Below are positions 54,747 to 63,081 of a DNA stretch of 64,000 nucleotides, piece by piece (positions within the stretch are counted from its first letter, which is position 1; every line of letters begins with the position of its first letter). The DNA comes from Verrucomicrobiota bacterium. GTDB lineage: Bacteria; Verrucomicrobiota; Verrucomicrobiia; Opitutales; Opitutaceae. Where the stretch lies: positions 124,001-188,000 of the forward strand of contig JAEZUE010000047.1 of the NCBI GenBank assembly GCA_023443455.1, written 5' to 3'. The position numbers were made by a program, and so were the translations under genes. Below the pieces are notes generated by a model. That model was not told the DNA's origin. It searched no databases and worked only from the letters and a program-made list of their open reading frames with translations.

Positions 54747-54929
54747 CTACTCCTTGGACTCAGGCGCGGATTCGGTATCAGACTCGTCCTTCTGCCCGCC
54801 CCGAAAGAAGCCCCAAAGGCGCTTCCAGAAGAGCTTGATGACAAAGACACCGCCGAGCACGCCGGCAACAACAGCTTGGAGGAGAATCGACCCGGCACCA
54901 GGGTCTAGATAGGCGATGATCGTTGTCAT
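54747..54929 (-). CDS. Small single-span membrane protein
   Basis: The protein has 60 residues: a short hydrophilic start with IAYLDPGAGS, one membrane helix (ILLQAVVAGVLGGVFVIKLFW), a basic patch (KRLWGFFRGGQK) and an acidic tail (DESDTESAPESKE). LDPGAGS followed by a helix is a pattern I associate with small proteins beside sulfatase-like glycan genes. It precedes the methyltransferase and sulfatase genes on the same strand, 82 bp upstream. It may help anchor or organise the two enzymes. Reading-frame composition and the clean membrane helix support it as real. Confidence 0.75.
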   Translation of the reverse strand: MTTIIAYLDPGAGSILLQAVVAGVLGGVFVIKLFWKRLWGFFRGGQKDESDTESAPESKE

Positions 54930-55059
54930 TCAGAGGATCAAAGTGCTGATTTGTTACACGAATGTGTCAAGTACGTTGGTCGAGTCTTGTCTGTCATCGC
55001 AACTCCAGCACCTCAGCCGCCGGCTGAAGCATTCAGTCTCAACATTCGCCCTTAGAAAC

Positions 55060-56326
55060 GTGACGCAGAAAAGTCGGATCATAATCCACATCGAAAGCCC
55101 CGAGACTGCGATCATTCGAGGAATTGGAATGATCGTGAGAGGCTGGGGATACTCTTCCTCAGATGCAAGGTTGGTCGGGGTTCGCATTTCGTCCTCGACG
55201 GGTTCGAGGACGGAAGGCGTCTACGGTTTCCATCGCCCGGACGTGTTCGCCGCATTCCCTCAGGCCGGCCACGCCAATCTGGGCTGGGAAGTCCGCTTGA
55301 TACTGCCAGCGGGCAAGCACCGCCTAATCGTCGAGTTCTGCGATTCGACCAGCAATTGGTCGTCCGGTGCAGAACTTGCGGTCGATATGCGCCCGCCCCG
55401 CATCCCGCGCTGGTTACCCGGCTCGGACACGGCAGACCTGCTCTGTTTCCAGTTTCCGGCACATGCTACCGAGAAGGCACGCAACCTTGCTGAGGAACGT
55501 TTCCCGAAAATCAGACAAGACGGAGCGTCGCTTCCGGCGATTTCAATCGTCACCCCAAGCTACCAGCAGGCATGGGCCCTTGAGCGATGCATGCGCAGTG
55601 TATGCGGCGAACTCGGCGTGAACCTTCAGTACGTCGTCCAAGACGGCGGATCGACCGATGGCAGTGTGGAACTCATCCAAGAGCGGAGCGCAAGACTCGG
55701 AGCATGGGAAAGCGCGCCGGATGGAGGCCAGAGCCATGCCATCGCCAGAGGTTTTGCCAAGACCTCCGGGAAGCCGACCGACCTCATGGCGTGGATCAAC
55801 TCGGACGATTTCTACATGCCGGGGGCGCTGCGGTTCGTGGCGGAGTATTTCGCGAAACATCCGGAGGTCGACGTCGTGTATGGCCATCGGGTGGTCGTGG
55901 ATCGCGAGGGCAAGGAGATGGCACGTTGGTATCTTCCGAAACACGATCCGGAGGTGCTGCGGCTCAACGATTTTGTGCCGCAGGAGACCATGTTCTGGCG
56001 CAGGCGAATCTGGGACAAAGTTGGGGGGTATCGATACCTCGTTCCAGTTCGCAATGGATTGGGATCTGCTCCTTCGATTCCAAGAGGCAGGGGCAAAGAT
56101 TGTGCGGCTACCCTACTTCCTCGCGTGTTTCCGCGTTCACCCCCAACAAAAAACCAGCGCGTTGATATCCACGCAGGGACAGGCCGAGATCGACAAGCTC
56201 CGGCGCCGTACATTCGGTCGCGACATCACTCCAGAGGATCTGCTGAAGAGCAAGCCTCTGCAGCGCTATCTACGAAAGAGCGCCTGGATCGAACAGCTCT
56301 GGAAATGGGGCATTCGGGCGCGCTGA
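55060..56326 (+). pseudogene. GT2 glycosyltransferase with N-terminal beta-module, frameshifted
   Basis: The gene reads from about GTG 55060 (VTQKSRIIIHIESPE), where the shared beta-module begins (IRGIGMIVRGWGYSS, YGFHRPDVFAAFP); the ATG at 54916 would add poor sequence. The GT2 domain follows (ISIVTPSYQQAWALERCM; VVQDGGSTDGSVELI; WINSDDFYMPGALRFV). At a G6 run, 56023-56028, the frame breaks: KVGG continues in the +2 frame as IDTSFQFAMDWDLLLRFQEA to a stop at 56326, as homologues would. One fewer G restores a single protein of about 420 residues. It may be a real mutation, slippage/phase variation, or a sequencing error. Confidence 0.85.
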
Positions 56327-56378
56327 AATCAAGGGCTTGGCTTCGGCCATGTAGTCGGCTCCGATACCGCCCTCTGAA

Positions 56379-57821
56379 ATGTCGGCGAATCCCATCAACT
56401 CTGCCCCGCCTTCCGCTTTGGCCCGAGAGCACCTCCAAACGATTGCGGCATTCTACGAAACGAGTGCCGGAACGCTCACGCCGTCTGCCCGCTCCTACCG
56501 AAGCCTGCTGGCCCACTATTTCAATCTCCTGATCCCTGCTGAAGCATCGGTTCTGGAGGTCGGCTGCGGCGATGGTGAGTTGCTCAGCCGCCTCAACGCC
56601 AAGCACAAGACCGGCGTCGACATCGCCGAGAAGCAGTTGGAACGGGCCCGCGCACGGCTGCCCGACGCAATGTTCGTCCAGCAAGCCGGCGAAGAGCTCG
56701 ATTTGCAGGGCCAAACCTTCGACTACATCATCGTCTCCGACACGCTCAATTTCGCGGCGGATGTGGAGCAGCTGCTCGAGCGGCTCCACACGGTGTCGAC
56801 ACCGCAGACCCGCCTCATCGTCAACTTCCACAACAATCTCTGGCACCCGATCTTTAAGGTCGCCTCTTGGCTCGGCCTCCAGTCCAAGCAGCCGCAGAAC
56901 TCTTGGCTGTCACGCCACGATGTGGCTTCGCTACTCGATTTGTCCGGATGGGAAACCATCAAGATTCAGCCCCGTCTGCTCTGGCCGATCCGCACACCGC
57001 TGATCGCGCCGCTGTTCAATCGCTGGCTCGCGCCGCTCTTCCCGTGGGCGTGTTGCTCAATCTTCATGATCGCCCGGCCGCGGCCGGTTCCCGTTGAGAA
57101 ACCGTTGAGCGTCTCCGTCCTTGTTCCCGCTCGCAACGAGGCCGGCAACATCGAGGCCGCCATCCAGCGCACGCCGCAGATGGGCGCATGGACCGAGCTG
57201 ATCTTCGTCGAGGGCAACTCCACCGACAACACGTGGGAGGAGATCCAGCGGGTGAAGGCCGCCTACCCCGACCGCCGCATCAAAATCCTCCAGCAGCCGG
57301 GCAAGGGCAAAGGCGACGCTGTGCGCGCCGGCTATGCGGTGGCGGAAGGCGACGTGCTGATGATTCTCGACGCGGACCTGACGATGCCGCCGGAAGAGCT
57401 GCCGAAGTTCTACAACGCCATCGCCTCGGGGCGCGCCGAATTCGCCAACGGTTCGCGGCTCGTCTACCCGATGGAAAAGCAGGCGATGCAGTTCGCCAAC
57501 ATGATCGCCAACCACTGTTTCGGGCACTTGTTCTCGTGGATGCTCGGGCAGCGCGTGAAGGACACCCTCTGCGGTACCAAGGTTCTGCGTCGCGAACACT
57601 ACCTCAAGATCGTGGCCAACCGCGCCTACTTCGGCGACTTCGATCCCTTCGGCGACTTCGACCAGCTCTTCGGTGCCGACAAGCTCAACCTCAAGATCGT
57701 CGACATCCCGATCCGCTACCGCGACCGCACGTACGGCTCGACCAACATCAGCCGCTGGCGCCACGGCGTACTGCTCCTGCGCATGGTCTTGTTCGCCGCG
57801 CGCAAGTTGCGCTTCGTGTAG
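56379..57821 (+). CDS. SAM methyltransferase fused to GT2 glycosyltransferase
   Basis: The protein has 480 residues. N-terminal methyltransferase (about 20-225): VLEVGCGDGELLSRLNAKHK, VDIAEKQLERAR, YIIVSDTLNFAADVEQLL. C-terminal GT2 (about 240-480): VSVLVPARNEAGNIEAAI, FVEGNSTDNTWEEI, MILDADLTMPPEELPKFY, then VKDTLCGTKVLRREH and IPIRYRDRTYGSTNISRW, the set seen in dolichyl/undecaprenyl-phosphate-sugar synthases and related GTs. The two activities could methylate and transfer the same residue. It is 52 bp after the frameshifted gene and ends the glycan locus on this strand. Confidence 0.9.
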   Translation: MSANPINSAPPSALAREHLQTIAAFYETSAGTLTPSARSYRSLLAHYFNLLIPAEASVLEVGCGDGELLSRLNAKHKTGVDIAEKQLERARARLPDAMFVQQAGEELDLQGQTFDYIIVSDTLNFAADVEQLLERLHTVSTPQTRLIVNFHNNLWHPIFKVASWLGLQSKQPQNSWLSRHDVASLLDLSGWETIKIQPRLLWPIRTPLIAPLFNRWLAPLFPWACCSIFMIARPRPVPVEKPLSVSVLVPARNEAGNIEAAIQRTPQMGAWTELIFVEGNSTDNTWEEIQRVKAAYPDRRIKILQQPGKGKGDAVRAGYAVAEGDVLMILDADLTMPPEELPKFYNAIASGRAEFANGSRLVYPMEKQAMQFANMIANHCFGHLFSWMLGQRVKDTLCGTKVLRREHYLKIVANRAYFGDFDPFGDFDQLFGADKLNLKIVDIPIRYRDRTYGSTNISRWRHGVLLLRMVLFAARKLRFV

Positions 57822-57842
57822 CAGCCCCGTTTTCCACACCTC

Positions 57843-57879
57843 CTCATTTTGGTATTTACCAAAATGAGCCACTATTAAT
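57843..57879 (+). promoter_or_regulatory. Perfect 12-bp palindrome upstream of the DUF4143 ATPase gene
   Basis: CTCATTTTGGTA (57843-57854) and TACCAAAATGAG (57857-57868) are exact complements around TT. An AT-rich TATTAAT that could serve as a -10 element follows at 57873-57879, just before the ATPase start. The AT-rich site stands out from its GC-rich surroundings. A dimeric binding site overlapping a promoter is the simplest reading; a mobile-unit boundary is another. Confidence 0.6.
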
Positions 57880-57891
57880 ACTGTGCTATCC

Positions 57892-59088
57892 ATGCACCGA
57901 GCCAGGCTTTACGACTCGATACTGGCCCATCATCGGCAGTGCTTTCGCCAGATGGCTTTCGTTTCCGGTCCGCGGCAAGTGGGCAAAACCACGACCTGCC
58001 GACTCGGGAGCACGACCTACCTGAATTGGGACAATACAGAAGCGCAGCGAACGGTCCTTGGCGGTACCGCTTCGCTCGCGAGCTACTTCGAGTTGGATGT
58101 AGTCCGGGCCGAGCCACCGGTCGTGGTGTTCGACGAACTGCACAAATTCCCCAAATGGAAGAGCACCCTCAAGGGATTCTTCGACAGCTACTCCGACCGG
58201 TGCCACATCATCGTCACCGGGAGTTCCCGACTCGATGCCTATCGCCGCGGCGGAGACAGCCTGATGGGCCGTTATCTCCTCTACCGCATGCATCCGTTCA
58301 GCGTGGCAGAATGTATCAACACCGAGCGTCCCGCCGAGCCGATCCGGTCCCCGGCACCAATAAGTGAGACCGACTGGAATGCGCTATGGGATCACGGAGG
58401 GTTTCCGGAACCATTCTCGATGCACGACGAGAGCTTCAGCCGGCGCTGGCGAGCCCTGCGCCTGCAACAACTGACCAAGGAAGACATCCGCGAAGCATCG
58501 CAAGTACAGCACCTCGCCCAACTCGGCGTACTTGCCCAGATCCTCTCCGAACGCTCGGGGCAGCAACTCGTCTACGCCAGCCTCGCCCAAGAGGTGGCAG
58601 TCGCTCCGATCACCGCCAAGGGATGGGTTCAACTCCTGGAATCACTGCACTTCGGTTTCACCGTGCGTCCCTACTACCGGAGCGTCGCCAATGCCCTTCG
58701 CAAAGAGCCGAAATGGTTCCTGCGCGACTGGTCCGGGATCCCCGATGCGGGAGCGCGCGCCGAGACCTTTGTCGCCTGCCATCTACTGAAGGCCGTCGAG
58801 GGATGGACCGACTTGGGATTGGGCGCCTTCGAACTCCGCTACATCCGAACCAAACAGAAGAAGGAGGTCGACTTCCTCATCGCCCGCGACTCCGCACCCT
58901 GGTGCCTGATCGAAGTGAAGCGTTCGGAGCGCACGCTCTCGTCGGCGCTCGTCGACTTTCAGGCCCAGCTCGGGGCGCCCCACGCGCTTCAGGTAGTGCT
59001 CGATTTACCATTCGAGCCTGTCGACTGCTTCCGCCAGCCACGCGCCTGCGTCGTGTCGGCACGGGCGCTGCTTAGCCAACTCCTGTGA
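57892..59088 (+). CDS. AAA-family ATPase with DUF4143 domain
   Basis: The protein has 398 residues from ATG 57892 (GTG 57883 is an alternative). The N-terminal AAA ATPase has Walker A VSGPRQVGKTTT, FDELHKFPKWKSTLKGFFD (Walker B) and VTGSSRLDAYRRGGDSLMGRYLLYRMHPF. The C-terminal DUF4143 half includes a winged-helix-like region and YIRTKQKKEVDFLIARDSAPWCLIEVKRSE, a PD-(D/E)XK nuclease-like core. The family is scattered across bacteria in a transfer-like pattern and its role is unproven. It sits alone behind a palindrome at the edge of the glycan locus, suggesting independent insertion. Confidence 0.92.
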   Translation: MHRARLYDSILAHHRQCFRQMAFVSGPRQVGKTTTCRLGSTTYLNWDNTEAQRTVLGGTASLASYFELDVVRAEPPVVVFDELHKFPKWKSTLKGFFDSYSDRCHIIVTGSSRLDAYRRGGDSLMGRYLLYRMHPFSVAECINTERPAEPIRSPAPISETDWNALWDHGGFPEPFSMHDESFSRRWRALRLQQLTKEDIREASQVQHLAQLGVLAQILSERSGQQLVYASLAQEVAVAPITAKGWVQLLESLHFGFTVRPYYRSVANALRKEPKWFLRDWSGIPDAGARAETFVACHLLKAVEGWTDLGLGAFELRYIRTKQKKEVDFLIARDSAPWCLIEVKRSERTLSSALVDFQAQLGAPHALQVVLDLPFEPVDCFRQPRACVVSARALLSQLL

Positions 59089-59263
59089 TCTCTGGCCTGA
59101 CACGCACCTTCACGGCACAAGCGCGTCGGCGCGTCGCTACTCGACACCGAAGGCTTGCGTCCCTCCCGCGCCAACCCAATCTCCGTTCCAATTCGGCACT
59201 ACAGATCATCCTGCCGGTGGAGCTCGGCGGAGGGACCAACATCTTGCGCAACAGCAACAGCCC

Positions 59264-60595
59264 ATGAACACCATCGTGGTCATCGACGACGAGCCGGTCA
59301 TCCGGGAGATGCTCGTCCGGCATCTCGAGGCCCATGGCTGGAATGTGCTCGAGGCCGACAACGGCGACACCGGCCTGGCCCTCGTCAACGCCCACCGCCC
59401 GGCCGCGGTCGTCTGCGACCTGCTGATGCCGGGCACCACCGGCTTCAACGTCTGCCGCGCCATCCGCGCCCGGCGCGACAAACTCGGCGACGTCGCCATC
59501 ATCGTCACCACCGGCAGCGACTTCGCGACCGACCGGCAAAACGCATTCGAGGCGGGCGCGGATTACTACCTGATCAAACCGATCAGCCCCGCCGAGATCA
59601 TCGCGATCCTCGACCCCGTGGCGGCACGTCTTCCGGCCTCCCCGTCTCCCGCCGCCGCCGCACCCGACCGACCGACCGACGGCACCACGATCGTACGGTT
59701 CTGGGGCGTGCGCGGCTCGATCGCCACCCCCGGCCCGGATACGGTGCGCTACGGAGGAAACACCAGCTGCGTCGAGGTGCGCTGCGGCAACGAAATCCTG
59801 ATTCTGGACGCAGGCACGGGTATCCGTCCCTTGGGCGAGAGCCTGCGGAAGGAGTTCTCCGAACGCCCACTCTCGGTGAACATCCTGCTCTCCCACACGC
59901 ACTGGGACCACATCCAGGGACTGCCGTTCTTCGGGCCGATCCACGACCAGGGCCGGGAGACCACCATCCTCGGTTACGAAGGGGCCAAACAAAGCCTGCT
60001 CAAGTCGCTCGCTTCCCAGATGGACAGCACCTTCTTCCCGATCGGCATGGACCGGCTCGCGGGCAAGGTGACGGTGCGGGAACTGCACGAGTTGGAGTTC
60101 CGCGCCGGCCACACGCGGGTCCAGGGCATTTTCACCAACCACCCCGGAGTCACGTTGGCCTACCGGCTCTGCACGCCCGGGGGCGGGGTCGTCTTCATGC
60201 CCGACGCGGAAATCATCCCGGCCGGCGCACGGCAAAAGGCGGCCGCGGGCGGCGGCGACGAGGCGAACACCATCGATTTCGCCGCCTACAAGAACCAGCT
60301 TCTGGCGGAGTTCGCCTTGGGCGCCGAGCTGTTCATCTGCGACGCGCAGTACACCCGGGAAGAATACGAGCGGCGGGTCGGCTGGGGCCACAGTTGTATC
60401 GACGAAACCGTGCGCCTCGCGATCGCGGCCAAGGTCCGGCGACTGGTTCTTTTCCACCACGATCCCACCCACGACGACCACATGATCGACCATCTGGTCG
60501 CACAGGCCCGGGCTCTCGCCCTCGAGGCCCGGTCCTCGCTCGAGATCGAAGCCGCCGCCGAGGGCATGGAAATCGCCCTGCCGAAAAAGCGCTGA
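59264..60595 (+). CDS. Response-regulator receiver fused to a metallo-beta-lactamase-fold hydrolase
   Basis: The protein has 443 residues. Receiver domain (1-120): acidic DDEP (8-11), phospho-acceptor D52 (VVCDLLMPG), Thr switch (IVTTGSD) and the Lys in YYLIKPISP. Metallo-beta-lactamase domain (about 145-440): VRFWGVRGSIATPGPDTVRYGGNTSC, metal motif H211-x-H213-x-D215-H216 (SHTHWDH), FMPDAE, FICDAQY and FHHDPTHDD. The hydrolase part resembles PhnP/RNase Z-like phosphodiesterases including cyclic-nucleotide ones. Phosphorylation probably controls hydrolysis. No histidine kinase is seen nearby. Upstream, 59089-59263 has no gene. Confidence 0.92.
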   Translation: MNTIVVIDDEPVIREMLVRHLEAHGWNVLEADNGDTGLALVNAHRPAAVVCDLLMPGTTGFNVCRAIRARRDKLGDVAIIVTTGSDFATDRQNAFEAGADYYLIKPISPAEIIAILDPVAARLPASPSPAAAAPDRPTDGTTIVRFWGVRGSIATPGPDTVRYGGNTSCVEVRCGNEILILDAGTGIRPLGESLRKEFSERPLSVNILLSHTHWDHIQGLPFFGPIHDQGRETTILGYEGAKQSLLKSLASQMDSTFFPIGMDRLAGKVTVRELHELEFRAGHTRVQGIFTNHPGVTLAYRLCTPGGGVVFMPDAEIIPAGARQKAAAGGGDEANTIDFAAYKNQLLAEFALGAELFICDAQYTREEYERRVGWGHSCIDETVRLAIAAKVRRLVLFHHDPTHDDHMIDHLVAQARALALEARSSLEIEAAAEGMEIALPKKR

Positions 60596-60633
60596 GCTTT
60601 TCCGGCAGAGACCAAAGCGGCCCGCCAACGGCG

Positions 60634-61248
60634 TCAGTCCGCGTACTTCACCGAACAGCCGTAGGGCCGAGTGACCGGCGTGGCCACCGGCCGCCCGGCC
60701 TTCAAGTCCGCCAACGCGGCCAAGACATAGTTCTGCGCTCCGGCCACGTCGGCCGGCTTGGCCGAGGGGACACTGTCGATCGCCCCAGAGTAGACCACCT
60801 TGCCCTCGGCATCGATGACGAACATCTGCGGGGTATTCGTGGCGTGGTAGAGGTGGCCGACACTGCCTGCCTCATCGAGCAGGACCGACGTCGGCATCGC
60901 GCCCTTCTCGGCCGTGGTTTTGTTCCAGTCCGCCGCCGAGAAGTGGCCCTGTTTGCCCGGTGCCGAAGAGCAAATCGACAGCCACACCGCGCCATCGGCC
61001 ACGGCCGCCTGCTGCGTCTTCTGCATGTTGCCGGAGGAGTAGTGTTTCACGACGAAGGGACAACCGTGGTTGATCCACTCCAGCACGACTACCTTGCCCC
61101 GGTAGGTCGAAAGCGAATGGGCGACACCATGGGTATCGGTGAGGGTGAAATCCGGCGCCGCCTGGCCGACTTCGGGCCGGCCAAAAGCGGGCAACAGGGA
61201 GGCGGTCGCGATCAATACGAGCGTGAGACAACGAGCGAGTGTGTTCAT
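60634..61248 (-). CDS. Exported AhpC/TSA-type redoxin
   Basis: The protein has 204 residues from ATG 61248. The signal peptide is NTLARCLTLVLIATASLLPAFG. The thioredoxin fold follows: VGQAAPDFTLTDTHG, VVLEWINHGCPFVVKHY, TPQMFVIDAEGKVVYSGAID. There is one Cys (GCPFV) where classical thioredoxins have CxxC, and another at the C-terminus (PYGCSVKY), as in a known exported redoxin group. It probably acts as a periplasmic peroxiredoxin or thiol reductant. It converges on the response-regulator fusion (38 bp apart). Confidence 0.88.
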   Translation of the reverse strand: MNTLARCLTLVLIATASLLPAFGRPEVGQAAPDFTLTDTHGVAHSLSTYRGKVVVLEWINHGCPFVVKHYSSGNMQKTQQAAVADGAVWLSICSSAPGKQGHFSAADWNKTTAEKGAMPTSVLLDEAGSVGHLYHATNTPQMFVIDAEGKVVYSGAIDSVPSAKPADVAGAQNYVLAALADLKAGRPVATPVTRPYGCSVKYAD

Positions 61249-61360
61249 GGTGAAACGGTGGTTGAGGGTTCTGCCGTCTCCGGGTAGGGAGAGGGCGGCG
61301 CACTCAAACGACATTGATTCATCCCGCAAGTGCCGCCGGCCCTTTCGTTTTCCAACCGCC

Positions 61361-61453
61361 ATGCCTTTCCGCGTCACGAAACAGGAACAACAGATCCTGA
61401 GCTTCCTCGCCCTCCTCATCGTTCTCGGCGTGCTCGGGATGTTGTTGATCTAG
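61361..61453 (+). CDS. Tiny single-span membrane protein
   Basis: This is a 30-residue frame from ATG 61361: a basic start (MPFRVTKQEQQ) and one hydrophobic helix (ILSFLALLIVLGVLGMLLI) running to the C-terminus. It lies between the redoxin and fabV genes. The N-terminal KQEQQ then helix resembles the membrane anchor of ComEA-like proteins without the DNA-binding domain. It could be a genuine small protein or a remnant; there is no supporting neighbour evidence. Confidence 0.45.
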   Translation: MPFRVTKQEQQILSFLALLIVLGVLGMLLI

Positions 61454-61585
61454 CGTCACTTTCCTCGCCATAAGCGCGCCCGCCGCCCGCGAGCGCCCGC
61501 CGGGTGCGGAAAGAATACCTTTCCCGAACGATAAGTTTACCTCTTGCCAGACCGCCCCGGGGACCGAACCTCGGCGGGCTTCAAG

Positions 61586-62773
61586 ATGATCATCCGTCCG
61601 AAGACTCGCGGTTTTGTTTGCATCACGGCCCACCCGCAGGGCTGTGCCGCTCACGTACAGCACCAGATCGACACGGTGCTCGAGCGTGGCCCCATCCCCA
61701 ACGGCCCCAAGAAGGTGTTGGTCATCGGCTCCTCGACGGGCTTCGGCATGGCCTCCCGCGTCGCGGCCGCATTCGGTTCCGGGGCCGCGACCTTCGGCGT
61801 CTTTTTCGACCGACCTTCCGAAGAGGACCGTACCGCGACCGCCGGTTGGTACAACACCGCGGCCTTCCACTCCGCCGCCCACAAGGCCGGGCTCTACGCC
61901 GAAAGCATCAACGGCGACGCTTTTACCGACGACATCAAGCGCCAGACCATCGAGGCGTTGAAGAACGGCATCGGGCCAGTCGACCTCATCGTCTATTCGC
62001 TCGCGTCGCCCCGGCGCACTCATCCACGCACCGGCGCCGTGCACCGATCCTGCCTCAAGCCGATCGGCGCGCCGTACACGAACAAGACCGTGGATACGGA
62101 GACGGGCGAGGTCAGCGAGATCACCATCGAACCGGCCACGGAGACCGAAATCGCCGACACCATCGCCGTCATGGGCGGCGATGATTGGGAGATGTGGATC
62201 AACACCCTCGACGAGGCCAAACTCATCGCTCCGGGCGCCTCGACCATGGCCTACTCCTACATCGGGCCGGAAGTCACCTGGGCGGTCTACAAAAACGGCA
62301 CCATCGGCATGGCCAAGAACGACCTCGATGCTGCCGCCAAGCGCCTCAACGCCACGATGCGCGTCAACGGCTACGGCCGCGCCTTCGTCTCCGTCAACAA
62401 GGCGCTCGTCACCCAGGCCAGCGCCGCGATCCCCGTCGTGCCGCTCTACATCTCGATCCTCTACAAGATCATGAAGGAGCGCGGCCTGCACGAAGGCTGC
62501 ATCGAGCAGATCGACCGGCTCTATCGCACCCAGATGTACGGCGGCAACGGCCTCGAGTTCGACGAAGCGGGCCGAGTGCACATCGACGACTGGGAAATGC
62601 GCCCCGAGGTACAGGCCGAAGTCGGCCGGCTGTGGCCACTGGTCACCACCGAGAACCTCTGTGAGATCGCCGACTTCTCCGGCTACCGCAGCGACTTCCT
62701 CAAACTCTTCGGCTTCGGTTGGGACGGCGTCGACTACGATGCCGACACCGACCCGCACGTCGAGTTGCCCTGA
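61586..62773 (+). CDS. fabV: FabV-type enoyl-ACP/trans-2-enoyl-CoA reductase
   Basis: The protein has 395 residues from ATG 61586, the family size. It starts with the FabV hallmark MIIRPKTRGFVCITAHPQGC, then the cofactor loop VLVIGSSTGFGMASRVAAAFG and YSLASPRR. The catalytic Y235-x8-K244 pair lies in AVYKNGTIGMAK, followed by YGRAFVSVNKALVTQASAAIPV. It reduces the trans-2 double bond with NADH in fatty-acid elongation, replacing FabI and conferring triclosan tolerance in other organisms. It stands alone, followed by a 308-bp gap. Confidence 0.97.
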   Translation: MIIRPKTRGFVCITAHPQGCAAHVQHQIDTVLERGPIPNGPKKVLVIGSSTGFGMASRVAAAFGSGAATFGVFFDRPSEEDRTATAGWYNTAAFHSAAHKAGLYAESINGDAFTDDIKRQTIEALKNGIGPVDLIVYSLASPRRTHPRTGAVHRSCLKPIGAPYTNKTVDTETGEVSEITIEPATETEIADTIAVMGGDDWEMWINTLDEAKLIAPGASTMAYSYIGPEVTWAVYKNGTIGMAKNDLDAAAKRLNATMRVNGYGRAFVSVNKALVTQASAAIPVVPLYISILYKIMKERGLHEGCIEQIDRLYRTQMYGGNGLEFDEAGRVHIDDWEMRPEVQAEVGRLWPLVTTENLCEIADFSGYRSDFLKLFGFGWDGVDYDADTDPHVELP

Positions 62774-63081
62774 ACCAAGCTTGCGGCCGAGTGACGAGCG
62801 TCGAGGGGCCGATCACAGAGGAGATCGGGCGAAGCACTCTTGATGGAAGCCCGCCACCGATGGTTTGGCGCTCGTCCCTCGACGCTCGCGTCTCGACAGC
62901 ATCATCACGCATAGGAGCCGACGCTTCGGTTGCCGCTCCTTCCCGAGGCCGAGTCTCTCGACTCGGCCCTGCTGTCCCCCCCAGGGAGCGACGAGCTCCG
63001 GCCCACGGCCCCCCCCCGACTTTCGGCCACGGCTTTCCCATTGCCAGCGTGCATGCCTGCGCCCTTCCTTTCCCGTTTCCC
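62774..63081. other. Gene-free stretch with a separated inverted repeat
   Basis: The 308-bp gap holds GAGCGTCGAGGG (62796-62807) and its exact complement CCCTCGACGCTC (62876-62887), 68 bp apart, the second being part of a 13-bp sequence also found at 4713. CGAGTCTCTCGACTCGG gives a short hairpin near 62952. C-runs occur near 62978 and 63011. No coding potential is convincing. Confidence 0.5.
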
